From contig UESW01004011.1 in assembly GCA_900491605.1 (NCBI GenBank), positions 512,141 through 576,140 of the forward strand: a stretch of DNA of 64,000 bases, read 5' to 3'. The notes under the pieces were generated by a model. The model searched no databases. It was given only the letters and a program-made list of their open reading frames with translations, and was not told the origin of the DNA. The stretch is from Calamus simplicifolius. Taxonomy: Eukaryota > Streptophyta > Magnoliopsida > Arecales > Arecaceae. Position numbers and translations under genes: made by a program. This document shows, piece by piece, positions 1-11,181 of this stretch. The stretch's first letter is position 1. Every line of letters begins with the position of its first letter.

Positions 1-460
1 TACCTTGGCAGCGCCAAGTAAAATATAATCCTTCTTCAAGCCTTGGCAAGGCCAAACAATTTCTTCGTACCTTGGCAGCGCCAAGTAAAATATAATCCTT
101 CTTCAAGCCTCGGCAAGGCCGAACGATTTCTCCGTACCTTGGCAGAGCCAAGTAAAATATAATCCTTCTTCAAGCCTCGGCAGGGCCAAACCATTTCTCT
201 ATACCTTGGCAGCACCAAGTAAAATATAATCTTTCTTCAAGCCTCGGCAGGGCTGAACAATTTCTCCGTACCTTGGCAGCGCCAAGTAAAATATAATCTT
301 TCTTCAAGCCTCGACAGGACTGAGTGATGTATCTTTGAACCTCGGCAGGGCCGAACAATTTCTTCGTACCTTAGCAGTGCCAGGTAAAATAGTCCAACTC
401 CGAACCTTGACAGAACCGAGTGATTTCTCCAAGCCTCGGAATAACCAAGCCGAGCCAATG
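1..460. repeat. 67-bp tandem repeat array, G2 gypsy 3' region
   Basis: Units restart at about 1, 68, 135, 202, 269 and 367, so the period is 67 bp, with decay after the fifth copy. Each unit carries short inverted repeats: CTTGGC-AGC-GCCAAG is a perfect 6-bp stem, and CTCGGC with GCCGA forms a second dyad. No long frame is maintained and short ORFs here are frame shadows. The same word style recurs inside the G2 LTRs (3740-4010 and 27800-28070), which ties the array to the G2 family. By analogy with G1 it would lie between integrase and the antisense ORF. The array continues off the left edge. Confidence 0.85.
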
Positions 461-1322
461 AGCTAAGTAAAAGCTTTCAGGGATATTCGGCATGACCGGA
501 CTCCCATCTAAAGCCATCAAAGCCGCCCATGCCTTGCTCTAGCCTAAGATAAATCATGCGTTCTACCCTTAAAGAGCCAACGTAATCTGATGCACATCGG
601 CAAGCTTAAACGAATCAATTGGTGAAGAGTTAAATCTCTAAAATGCCACCGACATGAAAGTATCAGATATGGCCATCTAAATATCTTCCTTAGTTCAGGG
701 ATGCCCTAATGGCTGTTTACATATCTCGGCAAGACCGAGTTTTCACTCCGTCCCCTCCAATCCAACGTATACAAGAGGTTCATGTGTTGGAGAAAATACA
801 AAGACAACGATACGTTGGAAAAACTTGCACTTTGCAAAACATAAGCAAAATAACAAAAAGAGATACACGTGCGAAAGGAAAAGGTTCTTTTATTTCAATA
901 ATATTTCATTACAAAAAGTTACTGGCCCTCGCAAGGCATTACAAGCGCATTACAACACAGAAAATATACAAAGAACAAAAGAAAATGTTCAAACAAGCGA
1001 GTTTGGCCAACGACGCTGCTTCAACGTAGCTTCTGCCCATGATTTAAAGAAATTGGAAAAGACAACCCTGTCGAGTTGTTTGAGTTGCTGGGCAACGATA
1101 CAAAAGAAAATAGCCCGTGCTGCTTACCTTCTTCATCATCAGAAGGCAGCTGATGGATTCTCGAATGGATGAACCGAGAGATCCAAAATGGCACCCATTT
1201 AAGGACTGAGGATGAAGGAAAGCCGGAGGAAGCCGTGGCCCATAAAAAATTGCATTTCCAGTGGTCTTCGTGGCCCCATGGTGAGCGGATAGAGCCAAAT
1301 AGAAAGCACCCGCGTGCGCTTT

Positions 1323-1493
1323 TCATATGACTTCTATCCCATTCTGTGCTTCGCATATGACCTCCATAACTCCTTCCTCGAGGATGATTTGCTCCCCAGC
1401 AACTTCCTCATCAACCCAACCATCGGAGCCAAGCCAAACCCCGAAGAGAAAGCTCAACCCCACGGCACTTAACCTCAGCATGATAAAAGCCAT
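1323..1493 (-). CDS. Small antisense ORF with hydrophobic N-terminus (56 aa)
   Basis: I do not recognise this ORF. It starts at the first ATG after the minus-strand TATA-like box at 1559-1567. The first ~20 residues are hydrophobic (motif AVGLSFLFGVWLG), followed by an acidic segment with several Glu. That could be a signal-peptide-like start or chance. A possible splice donor (gaag|gtaagc) lies downstream near 1128, so more exons are conceivable. It may equally be random sequence in the retroelement spacer. Confidence 0.18.
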   Translation of the reverse strand: MAFIMLRLSAVGLSFLFGVWLGSDGWVDEEVAGEQIILEEGVMEVICEAQNGIEVI

Positions 1494-1558
1494 GAAAGCT
1501 TCTTTTCACAAAGTGAGAAGGCTTCCCAGAGAATGCTCTAACATCCCCCCGCTCTCCC

Positions 1559-1567
1559 CTTTTTATA
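1559..1567 (-). promoter_or_regulatory. Candidate antisense TATA box
   Basis: The minus strand reads TATAAAAAG, followed by a purine-rich stretch and, about 65 bp further on, an ATG at 1493. The spacing suits a plant TATA promoter. It is antisense to the G2 element. There is no expression evidence. Confidence 0.3.
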
Positions 1568-1919
1568 GACATGAAACTGAGAGCGGCCATAATGAAGACG
1601 GAGAACCTTGGGACTCGGGGCATGACTATCGTGTTGCATCCAAGGCCACATGGCGAAACTCTAATGGGACTCGATCTTCCTGGGGTATGCTGGAAACATT
1701 CCCGGTACCATAATAAAGGGTCAAAGATTTTCCCTCGATATCAAATCAGAAGACTTAAATGTGAAGAGCCATTTGCGGTTCGCCAAGAGACAAAGGAGCC
1801 TTAGAAACCCTCTGCAAAAAAATGCGCAGTCTACTAGCGATCGAATGCTTGGTGTATACGAAAAGCAAAACCGCATCAAAAAAGATAACGCATTAATGGT
1901 AAAATAAATGCCTTGGAAA

Positions 1920-2110
1920 AGATGAAAGGCTCTTCGGCAAATCCGAGCTACTTTCTGTGCTTCGACAAAGCCGAACCATTCCTTCTATTCTAGCAAGGCC
2001 GAACTATTTCCTCTATCTCGGAAAAACAGAGCCATTCCTTTTACTTCGATAGAGCCAAACTATCCTCTGCTTCGGTAGATCTAATCGGGCTGGTCTCAAC
2101 AAGACCGGAC
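1920..2110. repeat. Degenerate GCCGA-word repeats
   Basis: Four or five diverged copies of a ~35-40 bp phrase (tt-cggcaaagccgaaccattcc type) resemble the 67-bp array at the left edge and the LTR-internal repeats of G2. They are too degraded for an exact period. Confidence 0.45.
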
Positions 2111-2350
2111 AACCTCTTCGATTTTCACAAAGTCATTCCAAAATTTTTTAAGCTCTAACAGAGCTGGTTTACTCACTTGGCTTCGTAGTAAGCTAAGTTT
2201 AAACAAATGTGGATGAGCTAAAAGACCGTCTGACACACAAATACCAAAACAATGGAATATATGGAGAATAACAAAAGATTCATTCAAATATCGATATTGT
2301 TTACATTACAAGAAAGGAAGAAAAGAAAAGAAATGCGAAGAGATGAATTC

Positions 2351-3540
2351 CTAAGTTTTAGCTTCATCTTTGGAGGCAGTTTCAGCCACGCCTGGAACAC
2401 ACTAATCCGGCTGGCCTCCTAATTGGGTCATCCCCCCAACTATCGAGGGAGCGTCGATCCCTTCGTTACTCGGCCCTGGAGCCATTGTCCACCTTGGCGA
2501 TTGTCTGCGAAACTCTGGCTTCCTCGGTGGCAGGTCTCAAGGCCTCTACTTCCTTAGCAAAGTCTAGAGGAGCCTTCGTTGGGTCTCCCTCTGAGGCAAT
2601 TCAAAATCAATGCCAGGAGCATCTTCATCGTCATCGCCGTCGTCAGATGAGGGAGTCATTGTCAATGCTTCGGTTATCGGTGATGGAAAGCAATACTTCT
2701 CATCCTCCAAAAATGAAAGGTTGATGTCTGGATACTCCTGGATCACCCTCGCTCAAACCTCGCTCGCTCCAACTCGGTAAGCCTTTTCAAAAACTGAATT
2801 CGCCCTCGAGTGAATTCATTCGAGCTTTTATATTTCTCAATCGCCAGAGCGATTTCGTTGTCCGCCTCAGCTACCCGATGCTCAAGCTCGGAGCACTTCT
2901 TTCGACTCGAGGCTAAATCCCTGGTCAGAGCCTTTACTTAATCAGCCGCCTCGGCCTTAGTCTTATCCAGCTAGAAAAGAAAAAATAGTAAATAAAATAA
3001 ATGGTCAAGTTAGCTCTAACTATGGGAAAGAGGTGAACTATTGCGTGGAAGTGGTAAGAGGACATACCTCTTTGGAATAGCGAGCAACCTTGGCTTCCGC
3101 TTTCTTGGCTCTTTTTCGAGCCTTCTCCCTCTCTTTTCTACATCTGCTCATGTCTTTCCAAGCATGTTCAAGATCCATTCGATCCCTGAAGCTGCCAGAT
3201 CGTACTTGACATAGCTCGACCGTAAGATCGGAAACTTATTTCTGACAGGACTCGAGCCAAGCCTCAAAACAGGATTTTTCCTCAGTGGCCCTGCCATTAA
3301 AGTCGATTTCCCTTTGGGCCTCACCTCGGAACCTCGACAAATCTGATCGAGCTTCATCGGCTACTTTCCGAGCCTCCCAAAGCTCGGCCGCCTCAGCCCG
3401 AAGTCGTAACACCAATATCAGGCATCTTCGCCCGACCTCCTGGCTTCATCAAGCTCGGCTTGCACACTTGTCAATTCTTCTGAAGTGGCAGCCTGACGTA
3501 TATGAGAGCCCCATAGTATGTCTCCACCTATTTGAATTTC
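2351..3540 (-). pseudogene. Antisense coiled-coil ORF of G2 gypsy, broken, with intron
   Basis: On the strand opposite to the G2 element, codons read as a charged, Ala/Glu/Lys/Arg-rich coiled coil (for example EREKARKRAKKAEAKVARYS). A GT-AG intron interrupts it (2971-3067). The second exon continues the coil and then has IEKYKSSNEF, a hydrophobic helix and an acidic tail with SSDDGDDDEDAPG. Breaks: a stop in the first exon after ESCQK, CAA-to-TAA soon after the intron, and at least one frame change before the acidic tail. The likely end is the TAG at 2351-2353. The start is unclear because the frame degrades near 3540, next to the LTR. The G1 element has a relative at 14048-14886 sharing YKSSxEF and the acidic tail. 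Additional antisense ORFs are known in Tat-type gypsy elements; their function is unknown. Confidence 0.65.
2971..3067 (-). other. Intron in antisense ORF (97 bp)
   Basis: Donor AAAGAG|GTATGT at 3067 and acceptor TTTTCTTTTCTAG|CTG at 2971. The intron is AT-rich with a pyrimidine tract, and the coiled-coil frame is continuous across the join. Length and composition suit a short plant intron. Not verified by RNA. Confidence 0.65.
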
Positions 3541-3600
3541 TCCAATCGGATAATGCCGCCTAGAATTCTACTCCCTATGTCCGAGCCTATTCTTTGGACT

Positions 3601-3617
3601 AGGGAGTGGGGGGCATA
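3601..3617 (+). promoter_or_regulatory. Polypurine tract of G2 fragment
   Basis: A purine-rich run (agggagtggggggcata) directly abuts the LTR start at 3618. This is the expected primer for plus-strand DNA synthesis. Confidence 0.75.
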
Positions 3618-4612
3618 TGCTGAGGAGCAAAATCATCATTGCATTACTATTCATGCACATGTTAAAAAGGTTAGAATCACTTTCGATTTCGTCTGCCAGG
3701 TGCTGTGCTCGGAAAAAGACAAAGTTTCTCTGTCTCGGCAGGACCGAGTCACATCTTCATCCTAACAGAGCTGAGCCACCAACTTATCTCGGCGGGGGTG
3801 AACCGTTCTTATGCCTCGGCCTCGTCTCGGCCAGGCCAAACCATTTTTATGCCCCAGCCTCATCTCGGCGGGGCAAACCGTTCTTATGCCTTGGCCTCAT
3901 CTCGGCTAGGCCGAACCATTTTTATGCCCCAGCCTCATCTCGGTGGGGGTGAACCATTCTTATGCCTCATCCTCATCTCGGCTAGGCCGAACCATTCTTA
4001 TGCCTTGGCAGGCTTAAAGTAGCCAAAAGTCAAATATGACCCTTCAGCCATATCAGCTCTCGTCGTCTCAAAAGGAAAATTGAGCTAGGCACAGCCTGTT
4101 GCCCATAAATAGCCAGATAATAGAATAATCAAATCTCAAAGCTTTGAATCAGCCTCTTCAGCCGTTGATCCTCTTAATGAACGTGATTCAAATTTTACCG
4201 GCTTCGTAACAAACTTGATTCGAATTAGATTCCCATCATTTTGGTTTTTTCATATCCCAAGACACGTTCGAAGAATCAGGTGAACAAACTGCCAACATTC
4301 GGACAGTCTATAAATACCTTTCTCAAAATCCTTTCATGTACGCTCACTCCTTCACTAAAAACTCCATTGAAGCTCCAATAGAGCTTCCCGGCTCCTCGAG
4401 AAGCCATCCTAGAGGGATTCTTCTGCGAGAGCCTTCTCCTCATATCTGCTTGCTGTGAATCTTTATTGACTTGGGCATCGAAGGATCTTCCGCAGAGGGC
4501 CACCCTCAATGCTCCCTGCATGATGACTGTCTTACAGGTTCCATCCAAGTGAGAGATTGGCATCTGGATCTGAAGGTGAGCCACACATGAGTCATAGAAT
4601 AAATTTCTATGG

Positions 4613-4617
<5 letters not shown>
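3618..4617 (+). repeat. 3' LTR of G2 gypsy (left copy, 1000 bp)
   Basis: Boundaries come from comparison with the 5' LTR at 27670-28673: both begin TG(C/A)TGA(A/G)GA and end TATGGCAACA. It contains an internal array of CTCGGC...GCCGAACC words (about 3740-4010) and a TATA box TCTATAAATA near 4307. The sequence is followed directly by a TA microsatellite, so no clean target duplication can be read. Confidence 0.88.

Positions 4618-4645
<28 letters not shown>
4618..4645. repeat. (TA)n microsatellite
   Basis: About 14 TA units lie immediately after the G2 LTR end. Confidence 0.9.
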
Positions 4646-4646
<1 letters not shown>

Positions 4647-4815
4647 CATGATTTTATTATTTGATACCATCATGGCACCGAGACAAAAGACAAAAATCAA
4701 ATCATTCAAATCTTTAGCTCCAGAAAAGATGCAGAGTATAAGAACCAAAACCAAAAAGGACACTGTACGTATGCCGATCACGGAGGAAGGCTTAGGATCC
4801 AGTCCCTCACTGTTA

Positions 4816-6388
4816 AGAGAGAGGCTTTGACTGCTAGGCATGCTACGTGATTTTTGCTTGAGCCACATTGTATGTGGAGCTCTTTCATGCATGCCAAATA
4901 TAGAGACAGGATCCCTTCCATATATTCTCAAACTACTCGTGGATATTCCTTCTTTTGGTAGAAGGTCTATAGGCATGCTCCGAATATCCGAAACAACATC
5001 TCGTGGTTGATTGGTGATGGATCCTCAGTTGATATTGTTCACGATACGTGGATTGCAGACCTTCCCATATTCCGATGGCCTACCTTTGTTACCACTGACA
5101 TTCCTAATGGGATAAGAGTCACTAATCTTATTACTCAGGACCACTCTGCCTGGTACTACTCCTTGGTGTCCCAATTCTTCGATGAGGAGCTCTATCATGG
5201 CATACTCTTTATCCTTCTCATTTTGGGTCATAGCTTCGATACCAGATTATGGAGATCCTGTATGTCTCATGCTTCTATCAGGGACCTCACGAAGCTTTAT
5301 AGGCCCCAACCCCAGCAAACGATGGATGCGGCATGGATCTGGCATCTTTCAATTCACCCTAGGGTTTGGATTTTCATTTGGAAGCTTGCATGAGACTGCC
5401 TTCCTACGTGCTCCCTGCTCTCTGGGAGGGGCATGACTATCCAGCCTACGTGCCCTTTATGCAAGTCAGAGAAGGAGACTGCTAACCATACTATCTTTGC
5501 CTGCATCAGAGCGAGACAGATATGACGGATTTTGGGTCATCGGCCTTGGGACGATGACATTGCTCCTCGGTGCATCTCTTTTTTGGGCTTGATCCGGCAG
5601 GATATGCGGAGGGGTATCCATCATCAGGGTGCTACAAGGGCTTACATAGCACATCAGATATGGTTATCTTGGAACCGGCTTATTTTCACTGATGAGACTG
5701 CATCTCCCCACATGATAGTCAGGATAACCATTTCTTTATCAACTGAGTATACTTTCCATCATACAGTTCTTGATTTTGACAACCCTCGCCTCTAGGGCTC
5801 CCCTGTTGCCTTGGCAGTGCACCGGCGCACGGTCTTTATTTCTTGGAAGCTTCTACCTCTAGGATTTGTTAAAATCAACTTTGATGGGAGTGTTCGAGGC
5901 AGACTTACCGGATTGGCTTTTGTGATTCGGGGTCTAATGGAGCTATGTTGGCGGCAAGGGGATTTGACCTTCTTAACTCTTCTGTTCCTCTTGCCGAGCT
6001 ATATGCTGCTTGGGCTGGTATTTCTTATGCCATTTGTAGCCTTGGCACCCACAGTCTTGTAATTGAGGGGGATTCTATTACTATTATTCGCTAGCTCCGA
6101 CAGGACTTCTTCAACCATTTGCCAACTAACCCCTTGATTCACGACATTCGATCTACTCTTCAGGAGGCTTACAATGCCCAAATCCGACATATATATCGAA
6201 AGCTAATTTAGTGACTAACTGGATTGCTGCTTGGATGGTCCATCACTTTGGATTTTGGAGCTGAAAGCAAAGAGATCCGTGTCCTCTTGTTCTTATACAA
6301 ATTTTATTTTCAGATATATCGAGTTTGACTCGTCCTAGCCTAATGTAATCATCCGCCTGTATCAAAATAATAATAATAATAATAATAA
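4816..6388 (+). mobile_element. LINE (non-LTR) retrotransposon, 5'-truncated 3' end
   Basis: Fragments of the C-terminal half of a plant LINE ORF2 appear in order. First is the post-RT linker (NISWLIGDGSSVDIVHDTW, near 5000). Next is the zf-RVT type domain (IWHLSIHPRVWIFIWKLA near 5335, then CPLC...H....C near 5450). Last is an RNase H domain (FVKINFDGSVRG near 5868; AELYAAWAGISYAI and HSLVIEGDSITIIR near 6000-6090; HIYRKAN near 6190). The reading frame is broken by stops and indels. The reverse transcriptase itself is absent, as usual for 5'-truncated LINEs. It ends in an (AAT)n tail. The 5' boundary near 4816 is approximate. Confidence 0.8.
6364..6388. repeat. (AAT)n LINE tail microsatellite
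   Basis: An ataataataat run follows the RNase H remnant and probably represents the 3' tail of the LINE. Confidence 0.75.
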
Positions 6389-7430
6389 CCAAAACCAAAA
6401 CAAACACATCCCCATATTTTCCATATGGCCGACAATCAACAACTAATAAATAGATTGCCGGATGTGACGGCAGAGTGATCGGACCTGTGACGCATGGCAA
6501 AATTGATTCAAGTGGATGAAATTTTATCGAATACTATGCTACTAGCTGTACCATAGCTTGCAACTGGTTTTTAAGCACACGACGCATGTGAACTAGATGA
6601 CTGTGCTCAGCTTTAGAATCAACTTTATATTCTATCCTCTCATTGTGAGTACGTTGTAGGTACGCACCAGGGTGCTTGTAGAATAAGCGATAAGGATTCG
6701 GATTTCAATTATGACGTGGAACTAAATGATCATGAATTTTTTTATTATGAAGTATTAAAAGAACTCTTAAGATAGAAGGAGATTGTAGATCATGCCATCT
6801 TTATTTGTCCTAGAGAAGACAGATCTGACATATTATGAGCTACCATCTCGGGAAGGATGGTACTGATTCTTGACGGACTATTTTTTTGTGTGATATTCAA
6901 AGGGATATCCAGCAGTAGGGCGCCATTTGGGCTTCACAGCCTATGTTATCTCAAAATTTACTTGTAAAGATTTGTTAAGATTTTGAGAAGGAATAAAAAA
7001 AATATGATTGTTAAATTGTATATTACTATTAAAAATATTTAGTAAGTTTTAAACGAAGTAATATATATAAACTAAAAAGATTTAAAGCTTTTTCAACTAA
7101 CAATGGATTTCTTTGCTATTAATTTTATCTAGAGATTGCTATTAAAAAAGAATTGTATATATCAAAACTTTTAATTAAAAAGGGATGCATGGTTGTAATT
7201 AGAAGGTTTACAATGAGAGGAGTAAAGGGCCTTTGACTTACGACACAGCATATTTATTTTTTTTATATTTTTTGATTTTTTTTTTTCTTAATATTTAGAT
7301 AAGAAATTTTTTTCTTCTATTCATTTAATATATTCAGAGATATTTCAACCAATTGGATAGGAATTCAGCCATACACGACACGATAATAAACTTTAATGAT
7401 GGCTGAACAAAAGCTCTTGTCATTGATATC
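6389..7430. other. AT-rich intergenic sequence, nothing recognised
   Basis: No coding similarity, RNA gene or clear repeat was recognised. There are AT-rich stretches around 6960-7330. Confidence 0.6.
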
Positions 7431-7720
7431 TTTTTTTTTTTTTTGTTACAGATGGGCGATCACACCATTCTAGCGCGAGTCAAGCCTAAAACATCTGAGT
7501 ACAAAATTTGCTGTAATAAGACAGGACAAGGAATCCCAATATACCAAATCCATCGGCCAGGGTTGCGGGCGACAGAAGAAGCAACATAATCAGCCGCAGC
7601 ATTGGCTTCCCGATATATATGGATGCAATGCTAATAATTGACCGCAGGAGTACAAATCCTAACCCAAGAGGAGGCTTAAAAATGCTAATCGGGCCTTGCA
7701 ATTCCTACCGCAACTTCAAT
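7431..7720 (-). mobile_element. 3' tip of a second LINE (minus strand)
   Basis: The minus strand encodes HIYREANAAADYVASSVA, the characteristic end of the RNase H (RVT_3) domain of plant LINEs, followed by a short tail and a pure A14 run (T14 at 7431-7444 on the plus strand). Only the last ~250 bp are clear. The 5' limit is uncertain. Confidence 0.7.
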
Positions 7721-8516
7721 CTAGCGACGGTTACTTTACCACTGCAATTGGTGTGAAGAGATTTTGCGTAGCTCACGACGAATTCACTTAATCTCAACCA
7801 TGCGTAGCTCACGTTTTGAGACTTGCAAATATCCATAAAACGGGTAAGAAAAACCTCTGACCAAGTAAGCCAAGCAATCACACGCTCACAAAGAGCATTT
7901 CCTTTCCAAGTCTCTTGAGCTTTCTCTCAAGCTCACGTCTGTTGCCCAGAACACTAACTTAAGTATCAGAAGGTCTTTGCTAGAATTACTGGCCCCCAAA
8001 ACTTCTTGAAGGATCCCAATTGGAGTGGAGCCCACCGAAAGATCCCAGGCTTGTTGGAGAAGGCGATCAAACGCTTGCGAATGATCGAGAAGGGTGACCT
8101 GGCGTCAACATATAGTAAGTAAATATACCCTCAATCTCATGATGAGATAGGCTAATTTTCATAATTCAGAAATCTAGGGCCCACTTCAATCATTTTAGTC
8201 TCTCAGATGATGTCGAGAGAACTTTACCTGGCTAGAGATGTGCTGTCGCATGTCATTATATACCAAGTTCATTTCTACAAACCTATGCGATGCACAGATA
8301 TGATATGCTGGAAAGTCACAACATGTGTGAGAAAATAGACACACACAAGAGATGCAAATATTGAAGACTGAAACTATTATACCAATGAGATTGCGGTCAA
8401 ATTAAAGCGACTGATTTATTAGATGATAACCTTGCATTGCTAAAAAAGATAGTTAAACATATTCGCATCGATGCAAAGCCATCTGCCTGCATCGCCAAAT
8501 TTCACTGAATACAAAG
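7721..8516. other. Unassigned sequence 3' of NPP, possible LINE linker
   Basis: Minus-strand translation around 7860-8090 gives a phrase with FDRLLQQAWDLS, reminiscent of LINE ORF2 endonuclease-RT linkers. It could extend the LINE remnant at 7431-7720, but the match is weak. The part adjoining the NPP stop is presumably 3' UTR. Nothing else was recognised. Confidence 0.35.
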
Positions 8517-9915
8517 TCAAGCACTTGGCACAAGAACAGAGTTCGGAAATGATGCTGACCCATTATTGGGAGCACCATTTAGATTCAGAATAGTAGTGAC
8601 CACGTTGTAGATCTCGACATTCTTAAAGGATGGAATTTTTCGACCCTTTGCAAATCGCGGTCCATGGGCTATGAATATGGTCCTCATTGAAAACAAGGCA
8701 TTGTCGTATCCATGAGCTCCTCCACACTCATAGTAGGCAGATGTTCTGTTATGCACCACAGTGTATGACTCGCCCAGAATCCCAATGATTGGTGGAATCC
8801 TGGAACTAGCCGAGTAATGGAGCCTTTCAGGCAAGTCCTCCTTTAGAAACATTCTCAGATACTCCCCATTCCCAACCTTCCCTGAACTCAGCCCTTCATT
8901 CATCTTGGCCACCACCTCGGATGAAGAGACGCCGGCCTCAGGACGGATCGCCAGCAACGGGCTATAGGAATTGACCCAACCGTCTGGAATTCGGACCCAT
9001 GGAGCCAGATCCGCCAGAAAGATTGTTTTTTTGCCTGCAGGTCCCGACCATTCCATGATCACCCAGCAGAATCACGTTGACATCCTCAAAGATCCCTCTT
9101 TTTTCGAGCCCAGCGATCAATCTCCCCATCATTCGATCCACCAGAGCTACTGCCTTGGTGACCTCTGGATCGTCAGGGCCAAAGTTATGGCCCTGGAGAT
9201 CAGGTTGATCGAAATAGAGCATCATGAGTGCAGGGATCTCATCACCAGGGAGATCAAAGTACCCCAAGAGAGTATCGACTCGTTCCTCGAACGGCACGGA
9301 GCCGTTGTATTTGGGGCAGAATTCAGGAGGGCAAGCCCAGGGGCCTTTGATTACCTCGGAGCCGGGCCAGAAGTAGGTGGCGGCGCCGACGCCCTCGCGG
9401 GCGGCGGTCTGCCAGAGGGGCTCCCCGAGCCACCAGTGGGGCTGGTGGCTGCCGGTGCCGAACCACTCGCCGGTGTCCGGGTCCACGAAGTAGTTGTTGA
9501 TGATGCCGTGGTAGGGCGGGTAGAGGCCGGTGGCGATGGAGTAGTGATTGGGGAAGGTGAGGGAGGGGAAGACCGGGATGAGGCCCTCCGCCGCCTCGGT
9601 GCCCTCGGCGATGAGGCGGCGGATGTTGGGGGTCTGGGTCTTGAACTGGTACCCGAAGCGGAAGCCGTCGGAGGAGACGATGATGACGACGGGGCGGGAG
9701 AGCTTGGACAGAGGCCGGGCGGCGAGGGCGGAGGCGGAGCGGTAGCACGCGGCGGCGGCGGCGGCGGCGGAGCCGACGGCGACGGCGATGAGGGCGAGGA
9801 GGCCGAGACAGGAGCAGAAGAGGACGGTGGAGTATTTTCTAGGGGGCGAGGTGGGATAAAGGAAAGGTTTTGAGGGGTCTTCTCTCAAATAGGAGTCGGT
9901 AGAACGGAGACCCAT
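8517..9915 (-). CDS. Nucleotide pyrophosphatase/phosphodiesterase (NPP), frameshifted
   Basis: A type I phosphodiesterase/NPP enzyme, which hydrolyses nucleotide pyrophosphate or phosphodiester bonds with two metals and a threonine nucleophile. A membrane anchor lies at residues ~30-58 (STVLFCSCLGLLALIAVAV then Ala-rich), so it is probably a type II membrane or secretory-pathway protein. Visible residues: D83 in SSDGFRFGY, T120 in FPSLTFPNH, D239 and H243 in DQPDLQGHNFGP, D286-H287 in GDHGM, and a late His in ECGGAHGYDN. The start at 9915 is the first ATG after the promoter. Total length is ~466 aa, normal for single-exon plant NPPs. One break: an A7 run (plus-strand T7, about 9025-9032) shifts frame after GTCRQK. 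The downstream frame (FLADLAPW to LVPSA) runs intact to the stop, so this may be a consensus error. GC falls strongly from 5' to 3'. Confidence 0.92.
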
Positions 9916-9944
9916 GAGCTCTCCTCCCTTCTCAAACCCCTCTA

Positions 9945-9952
9945 GATATAAA
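9945..9952 (-). promoter_or_regulatory. TATA-like box upstream of NPP
   Basis: The minus strand reads TTTATATC about 30 bp upstream of the NPP ATG. The spacing leaves little or no 5' UTR, so the true promoter may lie further upstream. A T23 tract (9978-10000) interrupts the upstream region. Confidence 0.3.
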
Positions 9953-9977
9953 GCTGAGTTTTGGATCTAAAGCTGAG

Positions 9978-10000
9978 TTTTTTTTTTTTTTTTTTTTTTT
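9978..10000. repeat. Poly-T tract (T23)
   Basis: An uninterrupted T run between the NPP start and the duplicated R unit; it may mark a retroposed A-tail on the minus strand. Nothing else was recognised from 10001 to 10141. Confidence 0.8.
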
Positions 10001-10141
10001 CTTTTGTTAAAAGCAAGGGAGAGCAGATGAAGCAGCTCCGAGGCAGTGTCGAACACGTTGCAGGAGAGAGAGAAGTGAACAGTTGAGCTTTGCACGGACA
10101 CTTTGGTGCGGAGAAGGCAGCAGCATTGGCCCTTAATATAT

Positions 10142-11146
10142 AAAGCTTCGAAAATTAAATATTTCGGTAGGGACCCTTCAGTGATCAAAATTATAGAGCT
10201 TAAGGAAGCTTAACAGAGAGTTAAAGATCAAAATACTCTCTGAGTGTTTTGAGTGTTCATATCTGGTTAAAAATTTCTCTTACTCATTTTATAGATATTT
10301 CTTATCATCTAGCGTCATGTGAAGTCTCATGATGAACAATGACTTTGTGGATAGATGATGACTTTTTGGATGGAATATCAGGATTAGTGGAATTTGTTCT
10401 ATCTGATCTAGATGATTGGTACTTTAGGATAGACGATGACTTTTTGGGCTCGTATAATTTGAGTAATTAGTACTTCATGATAAATAATGATCTTTTGGGT
10501 ATGATGTCAGAATTAATGGGGTTTATCTTATCAGGCATGCGGGTCATAGGTGGTTAGTGAGCCTGATATTGTCAGGCACATGGACCGTAGGTAGTTGATG
10601 GGTTCAATCCGAGAGAGCGAGGCTGTTAGAAAGTTGGGGTCGAGTTTGGAGACGAGGCCGTCTTGAAGGTCATGATTGAGCCCGAAGAAAAGACCGTCTT
10701 AAAGGCTGAGACTCAGTTTGAAGATGAGATTACTTTAGAGGCTAAAGCCAATATTTTTTTAAATTTTACCGTTAATTAATTTTGATCGTTAAATTATACC
10801 TAGTTTTATCAATCATATCATCTATAATGCACGATAATTTATATTTTTTATGAACCTTGTTCAAACATCATTAAAATATTTTTTATTGAACATTTGGATG
10901 CTAATACCATCGGATATCCCTCGCCACTTGAGCAAGTGGCACGATATTTAGTTCGGTGAGGGCAGTCGACCTCGAGCAATGAAGTATAACGTGGATGGTC
11001 CATGCACAGATCAATTAATATGTGATAGGTTACCAGCTGCCTGATCTCCGTTAAGAAAACTTCCCTATCTGTCTATAATGTCTACAACGTACGATGTGAT
11101 AGGTTACAGCTCACTGGCGTCGGGTCATGCAGACAACGAACATCAC

Positions 11147-11181
<35 letters not shown>

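Larger units (their letters stand above)
461..2350 (+). mobile_element. G2 gypsy 3' non-coding spacer
   Basis: This stretch links the 67-bp array to the antisense ORF. It holds scattered CTCGGC/GCCGA words, for example near 725 and 1920-2110. No pol-like or host coding sequence was recognised on either strand. Assignment to the G2 element rests on position and word content only. Confidence 0.5.

Noticed and set aside
1..460. CRISPR-like regular repeat
   Set aside because: Units are head-to-tail with no unique spacers, in plant retroelement sequence.
4646..4680. Possible tRNA-Met primer site on the minus strand (tggtatcaaa)
   Set aside because: Only ten bases match, there is no LTR end beside it on that strand, and no element of that orientation is seen.
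7760..8100. Host exon upstream of the LINE tip
   Set aside because: No continuous frame or splice pattern; at best a decayed LINE linker.
8971..9873. 300-codon plus-strand ORF opposite NPP
   Set aside because: It is the antisense shadow of the GC-rich NPP coding sequence; low-complexity Gly/Ala/Glu and no domain.
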